Origin: Tetrahymena elliotti 4EA
Lineage: Eukaryota; Ciliophora; Oligohymenophorea; Hymenostomatida; Tetrahymenidae
Assembly: GCA_000231825.2 (NCBI GenBank)
Contig: JH720294.1
Span: forward strand, 505,158-569,157
Reading direction: 5' to 3'
DNA: 64,000 nt
Below the pieces are notes generated by a model. It worked only from the letters and a program-made list of their open reading frames with translations, was not told the origin of the DNA and did no database searches. Positions within the stretch are counted from its first letter, which is position 1. Each line of letters begins with the position of its first letter. Shown one piece after another: positions 1 to 11,900 of this stretch. A program made the position numbers and the translations under genes.

Positions 1-1438
1 CTTATGTTTCTTAAGAAAAAAAGGCTTCACTTTCTTAAAGATCTGTCATTTATTTAAAATCAAACTCTTAATTATTGATTAATTGTAGTAGCTGTATCAG
101 CAGATTTATTGAAAAAAGAAACATCTTCTTAATTTTATTGGAATAAATTATGTTTAAAATAGCAGAGATAATTAAAGCAAAACAAGAAATTAGTATTGAA
201 TATAATTTATTTTTAATTTCATATTCATTTAATTAATCTACTTAATTTGTTTTTAATTAATTGCTCTAGATATAAACCAATACAATTTTCTTTTAATTTT
301 ACGATGTATCAATTAATTAAATAGCAACTGTTTACCCATTAATTTATTAAATTGTTAATTTATTATATTCATATACTTTATTGTCACAATTTATGTTTTA
401 TTTATTTGAAAAAATGCTTAAACAATTCAAATTTATTGGAATGTTAGGATTTTATGAGTTTAAAATTATGTTTTTATCTTGAGCCTCCATAATAATTAGT
501 TGTTAATTTAATGATAAATATTTCTAGATTTATTTTCCTAAAGTTTGTTATTCAATAAACAAATATGTTTAAGTTTCATCTTTGATATCTAACTTTTAGT
601 TAAAATAAAAACCTTCAAATAAAATAATCTTTCCATCTATTGTCAAATTCTAAGGTATTATTATAGTTGAATTTAGTATCTTTATAGTTTTAATTTATGA
701 AGTGCCTTAAAGAGTTTTAGATGAAAAAGGAGTTGCAGCAATTTTACTTGAGTTATTGCAATTAGAATAAACAAGACCATCTTTAAAGTAAGAAACAAGA
801 CTATTGCTAATAATTATATTATTCTTATTATTATCAATATATGAACCACTTATTGATTTAATTAATGGTGCTAAAGCATAAAATTCCCTGAATTTCTCAT
901 AAGATAATTAATTTAACCTTTAATCTAAGTTGCTTTATTGTTCAAACCTTTTGTTAAATTAAAAATAAAATATATGTTAAGATTTTCAAAATTTATAAAT
1001 TTATTATTTATTTAAATTCTTTCTATAATATAAGAAATTGAAAGTAGAAGTAAATAATTACAAGCAATTTAATATAAATGGTTTGTTCTAAACACAATCC
1101 TAAAACAAGTAACTTTATTTTATCCTGCATAAACAATCTGTTTAATTTTTCTATTTAAATAGAAGTTATTGTATTTAAACATCTCCGCTTGCTATTTTTC
1201 TTTAGAAATTTGTTAATAACTAAGCTTTTGCTACTATATTATAAGCTAGATCATTTAAATTTAAATGTAAGAAATTCATTTTCTATTTGTATGAATAAAA
1301 TGTTTAAACTTCGAGTTAATTTTAGAGAATTTGTAATTATTTATTCACTGTTTCGAACACAATATATTAAGAAATTGTAATCAAGAACAAAATGCTTAAG
1401 CTCTAAATTAATCCTATGATAAATAATTATATCAGCAT
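1..1438 (-). CDS. Cache/transmembrane sensor-family protein, 3' part cut by window edge (array copy 1)
   Basis: Leftmost and most divergent member of the tandem receptor-like family. Exon 1 is 1438-1062 and starts MLIQLFIIGLIQSLSILFL, a membrane segment. A phase-2 intron (1061-948) leads to exon 2, from 947 off the left edge. The shared splice position makes Leu here where all other copies make Trp. Exon 2 begins FEQQSNLDQRLNQLSYEKFR, like the start of the Cache exon in its siblings, followed by an extracellular-type region and a second membrane segment near residue 378 (YSILISCFALIISAILNII). The YDPRCR-type Cache motif and its cysteines are missing, so ligand binding may differ. The TPR and vWA-like parts would lie beyond position 1. 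The frame uses TAA/TAG as Gln and contains no TGA. Family membership is clear from exon structure and order; function is inferred. Confidence 0.7.
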
Positions 1439-2032
1439 TTATTTTCTTTTAGTACTCTTACTTTTTTTATCTTAATATTATTATTAAATTACAAAATTAA
1501 ATCAAAACTCTTTGTTAAAAATTTACATCTGAATAAAGAATAGAAAATAATCAATTATTTGAAACAAATTGATTTTGAAATTCAATGAATATTTATTTAT
1601 TTATTGGTTATTAAATAAATGTATTGATGATCAATTTTTACTCAATTAAAAATCCTAATTATTAACAGTATTTTAAATCTGAACCACTAAGAAAAAAATG
1701 GGTAAACAGTTATTAGGATAAAATGAGAGGATTTTTAATTAAAATTTAAGTTTCAAAATTTTTATTTTTTAATTCATAAATTTTTACAAAACTTACATAG
1801 AAGTTAAAATTAAATAATTTCATTTTAAAATTACCTTATTAAATTTTTTTCTCTTTATTAAATTGGTTTTGAGATGCTAATAAAATTTTCAAATTTGATA
1901 TTTTATTAATAGGTAATTTAATATACAACATTTTACATTATTATACATCTTTGTAAACTGTAATTCACTAATATCTTTTATTATCTTTTATTAATGAAGT
2001 TAAGAGTATATTTTAATCATGTTTGGTTGTTT
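1439..2032. other. Intergenic, array copies 1 and 2
   Basis: About 590 bases of very AT-rich sequence between the start codon of copy 1 and the TGA of copy 2. No coding frame or RNA gene is seen. It must carry the promoter of copy 1 and the 3' end signals of copy 2, but no specific element could be recognised. Confidence 0.5.
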
Positions 2033-5000
2033 TCAGTAGTGTTAAATAAATGTTAAATGAGGATAACTTTCGAATCTGCTTCTTTTTGAAACCATGAAAT
2101 TAATAAGTGGTTCAATTTCATAAAATACTCTAATTACTGCTTTATTATTATAGATAAATGTCAAATCTTAATATTTTTCTAGAAAGTTGTTTCCTTTATT
2201 CATGGAGAATATGAGCAGCTCTACATCAAATTATGACAATACTTAAACAAGCTCATCAAATAATTTATTTTTGAAAATGCATATTTAATATGTTGAAAAT
2301 ATTATATTTTTCTAAGATATATTTAAATGACGATTATTTTTAAATTAACATTATTTTGAAGTTCTTAAATAAATTTTTTTATTTTCATATTTCTACTTAG
2401 CCATCTCAAATGAAATTTTATGATTTTTTAACAATTATTGCAAAGCCTTTCTTATTGATAAGTGAAACAAAGCATTTTATTTTATTTATTAAAAATTATT
2501 ATTACATTAATCATCATCATTTTCTTACAAGCAGCTGCTTTAAATTAATTCATTTGGTTCTTCATTATCTCCTAAGTGTTCTTCAAATTTATAGTTTATG
2601 ATATCGTTCGGTTTTACTTTATATTAATTTAGATTTATATTATTTTGATAATTTGAAAAATCATTATCTTATTCATTTTAAATCTTTCTAAATTTATTTG
2701 AGAAAGAATCATCAGCATTATTTTAATTTCCAAATTTACTTTAATTATTAATTTTTAGTTACTATTTGGCCAATAACAAGCTTTACTTTTTACCAATTAT
2801 TTAATCATCTAAACTGATTATTTACATCAATATACTATTTTTATTTGAGCTTAATTGCTTATCTCTGGAATAGAATTTAGAATCTACATTTTCTGAAAGA
2901 ATATTGAGGTTTTAATTAAAAAATGAGTTTTTTATTGAATCAATTAAAGCAGGAAGGACCGGTTTTACTTATTTTAGAGGTTAAATTCTATAGAATTCTC
3001 TTATTTAGAAATCATCTTAATTTATTTAAATACAACCATATTGGTCTTAATTTTTATTCAAAACTTTTTCAAAGAGTTAACTAATCATAAAAAAGGTATG
3101 CATCCAATTATCATGATCAGATGACATATTATAAATTATTATTTATTAGAAATTAATATTCTTGTTAAATGATTAAAGAGCTTCATCTAATTCCTTCGAG
3201 TAAATTTTTTCATGCTCAAAAATTATTTTTAGATTCTTGTAAACTAAATAAACAATATGAGATAGAAAAAACTATGAGCTTTCTAAAATATCAGTAAGAA
3301 TTAATGCAGCATCTAAATATTTTTACTACTAAATAAGTAAGTCTGTAAACATAATTTTAGTTATGATTCCCATATTTTCTTTAGCCATTTAATTTGTATC
3401 AAAATGTAACTGATTCTTTTTCTATAAGTTAAAAAATTTTTAATATTTCATCTTTATTCTATTTTTAACAATATTATTATTGCTTTCAAAACTATTTTAT
3501 TAAGAATTTTCATTTTAATTTTTCATTTATTATTCATTCATTTTAACATACGAACTTAATTTATTTTCAAAATGAATGTTATTATTCTTAACTATTTTTT
3601 GGTTATTAAGAGAGCTCTTTACTTAATCAGATTTGAAAAAAGCTTAAACTCCTCTATCTGTTTAATTTTCAAGGTAATTATTTTCTTAAAGTTTAAATTA
3701 GGAATCAATTGCACTACAGCTAAATGAGTTTTTGAGGGAATCTTAAATTACTTTATCCTGTTAAAATTTATTTTACTTTTATTCATTTTCATTTTTGAAA
3801 AAAATTTATTATTTATTTTCTTTTTATTGATGATTACTTTCTTGATTTTCTCTCAAATTTATTTATATTTTTTTGTTTGAATGGCTTTTAATAAAAGGAC
3901 TGTTTTCATTAAATTAAGATTTCATTTATTCTGAAGATAGTCTTTCTTTTTCTCTTATTGTTGATCTTTTATTTTTTTCTTCATTAAAAATAGGAGATAT
4001 ATTTTAATTTAAAGATTACTAAGCTGTATTACTGCCATTTATATTACTTATTTCTTGTTTTTCAATAATTTTAGATTGTTACTATTTATTATTTTAAATG
4101 ATAATATTAATTTTCTAAGTTAACTCTTCTATCTTTTATTATTTGCGAAGTTTACTATAACATATTCTTTAAAAATTTAGGTTCATTATTTTTGAATGAT
4201 CTGATATGCCAATTAATTCTATTAAACTATAAATTTCTTTCATAATTTATATTGTTTCTTTCCAAAAATTTAGTGAAACAACAGAGTTATTTATACTTTT
4301 ATGTTTACCATTTAAATTTATTTTTTTCTAAAACTTATCAATACTGGTTTGAAAATAAGTAAGAGTAAAAGCATAATTAACTTTTCTGTAATAAATATTC
4401 ATCAACAACTACAAAACTTAATTATAGTTTTCATCTTTTGATAGTAATTATTCTGATCTATTATTTTAATCATTAATTATTAAACTATTTCCAAAGATAT
4501 CTATAATTCTCTCTCTATTATGTTCTTCATAAGTATTAATATTTTTTTGGGAATCAACATCAATTTGTTTTTAAAAAATGAAAACCTTGAAATAAGTAAA
4601 TATTTTATTTAACACATTCACTTTATTTTAATTTTTATTAATACCTTAACTTTATTACAGCTAATTTTTAAATGATTGCTGATTAATGTTATTTTTACTA
4701 AAATTATCATCAAAACAATATTTTTTTAAATATTAACAGCTATGTGAATTAGGATTCTACTAGCAAAATAACTAAATTTCATATTTAGCATATATTATGG
4801 ATTATTAATAGTGCTCTAAAGCTTGAATATAATGTCCTTAATTGGTTAATATACCTCCAATATTATTATGTGTAATACCAAGCGCATAGTAATTTTATGA
4901 AGATTAAAAAAATTATATATTTCTAGAGAGTCTAATTAAATTATCTGCTTAATCATTATCAAAATAATTTTCTGATAAAGAAAGTAAGATTTGTAATATT

Positions 5001-6747
5001 TGCTATAAGCTTATTGTCAGATTATAAATTTCTTTAGGAAAAACACTTTCTTTATTATTCTAAACAATTTACTACAGAATAAAATGATAATTTTATGAGC
5101 TTTTTTGTTTATGCAATCTTGTAAGAGCTTATGTCATTTTTTCTATTGGAGACCAGATTAAATTATTAAAAATGAAAGAATAGTATATTGGTATAAAAGT
5201 ATAAATTATTATTAATGCAAATTAGACAATACCTCCTATTAGTAGTAAGGTTTTAGTATACTATGAAACATCATTTGCTTTTTACTATAGATTATTATTA
5301 GATATAATTTGTATAAACATGCAAAGAAAAATAGGTTTATATTTAGCTTAACTCAGAGAATTTTAATCTTTTAGAAGTTTATCTAAAACATAAATAGGAT
5401 TGAAAATAAAGTTAAAAGAAGTTCCATTTATTTCTTTATCATAAAAATTAGCAACTTAAATATTTCCAAATTTATGCAAATCTGTACTATAAATAGTCTA
5501 TTATGTTGCTTTTATTGAATGATCAGTAAAATTCTTTAGAAAATTCACATCTTCTTAGTTAAAATAATATATCTTTTCAAGCACATCATAAATATTTGAG
5601 AGCTCAAATTTTCCTGAATTATCAAATAATATTAAATTACTAGATGGCTCAAAGCTAAATAATTAAATTTCTCTTGGATCTTTGTATTAAAGAAATTTAA
5701 AAATGTCAGAATTTTGAATTTAATAGCAATGTGTTGAATAATACTCATTCTGATTAGAGGTATTGTTAAACCAATTCATTATTTTGCAACCAAATTAACT
5801 TAACTATGGAGGATTGTTCTCCACATAAATTTTATAAGGTTAACTAAAGTATGTAGTTTGCTCTTTATAGGATTCTAAAAACCATATATAACAGCCTTAT
5901 TGGTCTTCACTATTATTAGACTATTCTACACATGCCTTATCATATAATTTGCTTGAAGTTATATTCTATGCAGTAGAATAAATTAAACTTGAAGATAGAA
6001 GAAAGAAAGAATAATTTAGTGTTAATACATTTTATTAATTCATTAAGTCAATCATATTAGTTTGCATTATACCATTAAGTAATGGATTAGTAAATGCTAC
6101 ATTATCCAACTCTTCTTTCACTTTATCACTAAGTTGATCTATCAATTAATTCTAATAAAACCTATTTATTAAAAATAACTTTAATAAATAAGTAAATGAT
6201 AAATAATATAAGAAAAAGTAGGAGTTTGATAAATAAAAAAGTTAGAACTCATAATATATTATGAATAGAAATAAATATGAAATTTATATTTCTTTAAAAA
6301 AATATAAGATAAGTCCTTTCTTTTTTGTTTTAGATTGATATATGCCAAAAAATATTATCATTACCAACAATTTATTTTATTTTTATTCGACCTATACATT
6401 TCCAGCAATTTTTGATCTCCATTTGATTCATATAACTCCTGAAAGTTAATTATAGGGGGATTGTAATAACTATTCTTAGTAGCTATCCCATTTACTATTT
6501 TAGAATAGAAATTATTTACAATATTTAAGCTATATGGTACTTTGAATGCCTAAAAAGAAATTTGTATAGAAGAAGATTAGCTATTTTAAGTAATAAACAT
6601 TATTTTATCTTTCATAAGATTTTACACAAATTCTTGAATATATTATAATAAGTAATAATAAGCTATAATTTAGCTCAAAATACCTACTGTTAAAATAAAA
6701 AGCATTGGTAACCCAACTAATAATATTATTTTTAAGTTAAATCCCAT
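2033..6747 (-). CDS. Cache-TM-TPR-vWA-like receptor protein (array copy 2)
   Basis: Exon 1 is 6747-6365 (MGFNLKIILLVGLPMLFIL, membrane segment). A phase-2 intron at a Trp codon (6364-6162) precedes exon 2, 6161-2033; the sum is 1504 codons with stop. The Cache-like extracellular region covers about residues 128-425 and has lost the YDPRCR motif. A second membrane segment lies near 435 (TLLLIGGIVQFALIIIYTF). A TPR-like repeat follows near 560 (ALGITHNNIGGILTNQGHY). The vWA-like domain starts near 1130, with IIIYNMSSD where metal-binding copies have DxSxS and DQYGCIQIN as the next strand. It ends GNNFLEKYQDL...VIRVFYE and then HLTFIQHY-stop. By known domain roles it should be a surface sensor signalling through protein-protein contacts; the ligand is unknown. 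The frame is open upstream of the chosen ATG for about 70 codons but has no other Met. Confidence 0.85.
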
Positions 6748-7714
6748 TTTAGCTTTGCTATTCTTGTCTTAAAATTCTTCTAAAAATACTAATTGTTAAC
6801 AAATTTTATTGATCTTAATTATTTAATTATTCTCCTTAATATTTTTATACAAAAATTCAATATTCTTCTTTGGAGAATTTAGAAATTTGCTTGGTTAACA
6901 AAATATTATTTAGCAAAATCCAAATTACTATCAAAGAATAAGAGATTCGTAAGATAGGTCGTATTCTAGACTAAGATGTAAATAAAAAAAATGAAATAAT
7001 ACAGAAGCTTTAATATTATAAATTATCTAATATTTTGGCTAGTTGTTAAAATTTCAGATATTGTAAAATACATTTCTTTTAAATTAAAAACTCTCTTGTT
7101 TTTTCAATGATTTTTATTTTTTTAGAAATATTTTACAATGTAAATAACAGAAAGAGTGCATTTAAAGTGCTTATTTAACTATTCTTATCTTAATAATCTT
7201 TTGAAATATTTTCTAATTGTTTAATTTTTATTTGAATATTTGAATTGAAAAATTACTATTTCTAAAGAATACAAAAAATTTGTTTGGTTTATTTGCTTAT
7301 AAAAATTATTTTCAAGTAAAAAAAATGTAAATTTGAAAAAAGAAGAAAAAATAGATTCTTTATATTAAAATTCTTCTATTTTGTTTCACGAATGTCTTTT
7401 AAATTACACCAAAACTCTCCTATTTTACAAAAAAGGTTTTTCAATTAATTTTTTTATGATTTTATTTTTTAGTTAAAAATTTTATTAATTTTATCATTTA
7501 AAAATAAATCTTATGTTTTTCATAACAAGTTAAGAGATATTAGAATGATAACCTAATTATTTCTGAAACTTAATATATTTTTTATAATATTGTAAATTAG
7601 TAAAAATATTTGTAATTAAAAAGGGAATTATATTTTTAAGCCTTTAAAATGAAACATAAAATCGAAATAATTTAATTTATTTTAGGGTCCAGTATTATAA
7701 TTTTTTAACAAATG
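6748..7714. other. Intergenic, with possible 5' extension of array copy 2
   Basis: The first 200 bases next to copy 2 are an open minus-strand frame continuous with its start codon. It reads ...PSKFLNSPKKNIEFLYKN and LEEFQDKNSKAK before the Met, and begins after a TGA near 6930. No sibling has such an extension, so it may be 5' UTR or a cytoplasmic N-terminus reached by an upstream exon. The rest (about 6950-7714) is A/T-rich with nothing recognised. Confidence 0.35.
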
Positions 7715-8673
7715 TCAAACAGCTGTTGCAGAAAGTATTAAATTTTTCATTGTCCAAGGATAGCAATCACTGTTTGTTGTATTTAGGGTTAATAGTGTAC
7801 CAGCTTAAAGATTTTTAATTGTTCTTATTATTAAGGGGCGCATTTATTGTTCATTATTTTGATCATATATTATTTGCTCAGGAATACCTAATAGATTTTC
7901 CATTGGAGAAGATTAGCTTGTGATACATAAATAAATATAACCACCAGTTGAAAGAGTATATAAAGAAAGATTTATTTCATATTTTCCTTCCTTTGGAATT
8001 TCAAGCTATGTTACTTAATGCGAGTATTCATAGTAACTCCCTTAATTGACAGTTACAACATATTTTTCACCTAAATTACATTGGTCATCAAACATCTCAT
8101 TAAGTTAATTTATTTTTAAATTGATCAACTTCTATTAGATCTGTATCATTACAGAGTTATCAACTTCATTTGTTTTGCTTAACGTGATTATTTCTTACAT
8201 TAAAGGTAGGAAGTTATACTAAACTTTCAAAGTTAGCTTTAAATATTGTTAATCCTCACTGTTTTTAATATCTTCTATGAGCATTTCTAAGCTTTATTCA
8301 TTTTTTTTGTTAAGAATAGCTAATAATGTAGAGGAGTTAATGTTATTAGTAAAGACATGTCTATCTATAAAAAATATTTAAAGAGCCTGTGTATCAAAAA
8401 CACGTAAACCTACTTCTTTTTCATTAATAATTGTAATTTAGAAAAGGTAGTGTTAATAATAAATTTCTTAAATTCCACACTCTTATTGGGTCTGACTCAT
8501 TTTTAAATCAACTAACTTTAATCACCTTAAAAATAATATTTAATTTATTATAGAAAGATTCTACTTTTTAATAAAAAGATAGTTATTATAATCATTCTTA
8601 TAGACACTAGTCTGAAATTTTGATTTTCTATTCTTTTATTTCTGATAGACTCTTTATCTTTAGTAGAAGCCAT
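7715..8673 (-). CDS. Unknown small protein with coiled-coil-like middle and beta-rich C-terminus
   Basis: Not a member of the surrounding receptor family. Exon 1 is 8673-8565 (MASTKDKESIRNKRIENQNF). A 53-nt GT...AG intron (8564-8512) removes an in-frame TGA. Exon 2 is 8511-7715. The lengths add to 302 codons with stop. The first third (QECGIQEIYYQHYLFQ, VGLRVFDTQALQIFF) looks like a beta-rich head. The middle (YNFLPLMQEIITL, IQQKLINLKINQLNEMF) is helical and possibly coiled-coil. The last 100 residues (GEKYVVTVNQGSYYEYS, GKYEINLSLYTLSTGGYIYL, QAGTLLTLNTTNSDCYPW) read as a beta-sandwich, reminiscent of C1q-type domains, but this is only an impression. No signal peptide or clear membrane span is seen. 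A second possible start is the Met at 8499 (MSQTQQE). Function unknown. Confidence 0.6.
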
Positions 8674-8941
8674 ATAGATTATTTAAGTGTATTTTGAATA
8701 ATAAAAATAAAGATATTATTATTAAAGTTAAAATAAATTTCACCAAATATCATTCTAAAATGTAATTTTTGTGATAAAATTGTTTCAATTTTTTAATTTT
8801 TTTATTACTTAAAAAAAGTAACTTAAAAAATTAATAATATTTTTTCTGTGTATTAAAAATAAAGGTTTTTTATTTTATTTTAATATTTTGAAATAGTTTT
8901 TTGAATAATTAAAGAACAACATAAAAAGAAAAAATTAATTT

Positions 8942-11900
8942 TCAAAAATGCTGAACATAAGTAGGATAAATATTTTATGTGATGCTAAATCTTTAGTTAT
9001 TTAAATAATTTTAAATGCTTGCAATAGAATAGAAAATTTTTATAATTTCTTTATTTTTGTAAAAATGAGTTCCTTAATCATTTTTTTCTAAGAAATTATT
9101 TCCTAACTTAAAAGATAGTATGACTAATGTAATTTCGAGCTAGAATAAGCAGTTGCATAATTTATGAAACAAAAGATTTTTTTACATTAGTATTTATTCT
9201 GTTACAAAGATGAGAAATTTACTTTTTTTTTCAATATTTAAATCTTTTATTTCTTCCATGTACTCCAAAAAATCATCTTCTTATTTTGTTTGTTTAAATT
9301 TATTTTTGAATTATTATTGAATATTAGAAGTGAGTTGTAGAATAGCTCTTCTTATCAAAAAATGAAAATTTTTCTCGTAATTTATTTATGATTCCTCCAA
9401 ATCGAATGAGTAATCATTTGTGGTTTGATCATTATCATCACCAAAATTTTGAGGGGTTTTAAAAGAGATATTCTAATTATTAAAAAAATTAATACCACAA
9501 CTGAATTTATTTTCATCTAATAGTCTTTCAATTTTTTCATTTTTAAAATTGAGATCTTCATCTGATAGAAATTTTATTTAACTTTAAATTAAATTCAATC
9601 CTCTTTACTTGAACTATTATTAGCTTAAACCTAAATTATTAAATTTGTAATTGTGTTTATGTAATGAAAGATCTAAGAACTAAGTAGAATTTAGTTAATG
9701 GGAGCTAGATTCGTTTTTATTATTTTATTAGTTATTACTAAATTTTATTAAATTTTAGATACTTTACTCATTTTCTTCTCTATAATTTTTTTAATTATGT
9801 TCTTCTTCATCTTCAATCTTTTCTCTTATTAATGGAGAATGTTAAATACTTTGAATCGAAAAGGGATGAAAGTCCTCTCTATCTTAAATATTCAGATACT
9901 CTCTTTAGTGAAAAAGATCTCTTTTTCTTTTTAGATTTTCTATTTCTTCTAGCTCCTTTGGTTATTCTGCTATTTAACTAAAGGAATACAATTAGCTCTT
10001 TGATTAGTTTTTTGAGCCAATATTAATTAAATTTGAGTTTGATTAATTTTTTATTCCCTAATTCTGGTTATGTTAATATTTTTTGAAAGATTGTGACAAC
10101 TAGTTCTGCTATTAATAGTTCTACATGTAATACGTTTACATTAAATTAAAAAAAATATATTAAATCATATTCTGTATTTAATTTTTTGAAAGATTGACTT
10201 CAACCATTTCTAGAATATTTTAGACTGATTTTTCATTTTTATTGTAAAATAGAAAACCTGCTTCATCTTTTTACTTGATTAGACTAGATTTAAGAAGATT
10301 ACTGAATAAATTGAGAGTTTCAAAGTAATAATTATGATTTCTCTTAAGATCATCAACAGCAAAACAAACTTACATCTGAATATTTTTATTAAATTTTTCA
10401 ACAAAAGTATCAAAATCTTAGTTTTTAATTTTACTCATTTTAAAAATTTTATTTGTTTTTATTACAATTTGAGCAGGAAAATGTGAATATAAATAATAAT
10501 TTTTTTCAAATAATTCTACTAAAATATTTCCTGCTTTTTGAAATTGTTTTATGTCAATTAAGTAATCAACAATTGCTAAATTAATTGTTTGAGAAACAAG
10601 TTATTGAATATTTTTATATTCTTTGATATTTTATTTGTTTCTTAATGACTCAAATATTGTTTCTAAATTATTTTCATCTTCAGACTTTTAGTGATTTGTT
10701 ATATTGTTAGTTTAAAGTTAAATAGAGTCTTCTCTTACTTGTTAATTTAGATTTCGTTTCAGGAAAAAATACTTATATAATCTAGCACATAGACTAGTGT
10801 TTTATTTTGAGTTAATTTGTGTTTTTTCAGAAAATGACTTTTAATTATTTTATTAATTTATCTTTGAAATTTAAGAAGTATTTTCTTTATTGCTTTTCAA
10901 ATTAGAAGCAGAACACTTATCTGAACTAAAAATGATCTTTTAAATGTTAGATTTTAGCATTTTTTCATTTTTTTATTGGCTCTCTGTTTTAGCCTAATTT
11001 AAAGTAATATTTTTTAAATTTTCAGAAGCTTACATCTTTTCTCTTGTTTCTTTTTAATGCATATTTTGATAATTATTGTTAAAAATTTGATTGCACTAAT
11101 TCAAACAAATTTTAGATGAAGAGAATTTTCCTTAATTTAGATAGCATTTAGAAATAAAAGTTAGCAATTCTATTCTTTCAGAAAAGTTAGCTTCAAGTTA
11201 TTAAGCCATAACAAATAATTCCTTAAATATTTTCTTTATTTAAGGCCAAAAATTGTATGATTTTAGATGCATTTATTTCTTTTAATTTAAAATTTTATCA
11301 TAGTTTTCCTAGAACGAAACTAATGCTAAGGCATAGTTCTTTTTTCTAAAATATACATTTTTCAATAGATGAATTAATTATTCCTGTAAATGACTGCTAA
11401 TTTATGGATTATTCTTTTTATTAAAAAGACTTAAGTTTGAGCTATTTAATTATTACTACTGTTATTTTTTTTAATCAAAACTCAAAGTATCTTTTCTTTA
11501 AGATTCTTTTTTATGTTAATGGATAATTTCGTTTTCTTGTTAAAAAAACATTGAATTTTCTTATGAGTTACCTTATTATTAGTTACCAATATTAGTGGTA
11601 GGTTAATTTTGTAATTAAATATTATTTAAATACTCTTATATTGTATATTTATAATAAGTAGAGGTACATCTGTTAATTTTATTTAGCTAAAAACTTATTT
11701 TTGATTTATTTTAAGATTTCTCTTTTTTATGAATAAAAAACTTATCTTATGAAACTTTTTATGGAAGGGATAAAGAACTAATACTACCTTTCTATTCTTA
11801 ATTTTTTTACTCAAAACCAATTATCTTACTATCATTAAAGTAAAATAATGTTAAGTCACAATTAATTCTTAATCTATCATTATTTTGGATTAATTCTTGT

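Noticed and set aside
1189..1380. Plus-strand frame of 63 residues
   Set aside because: It is antisense to exon 1 of array copy 1.
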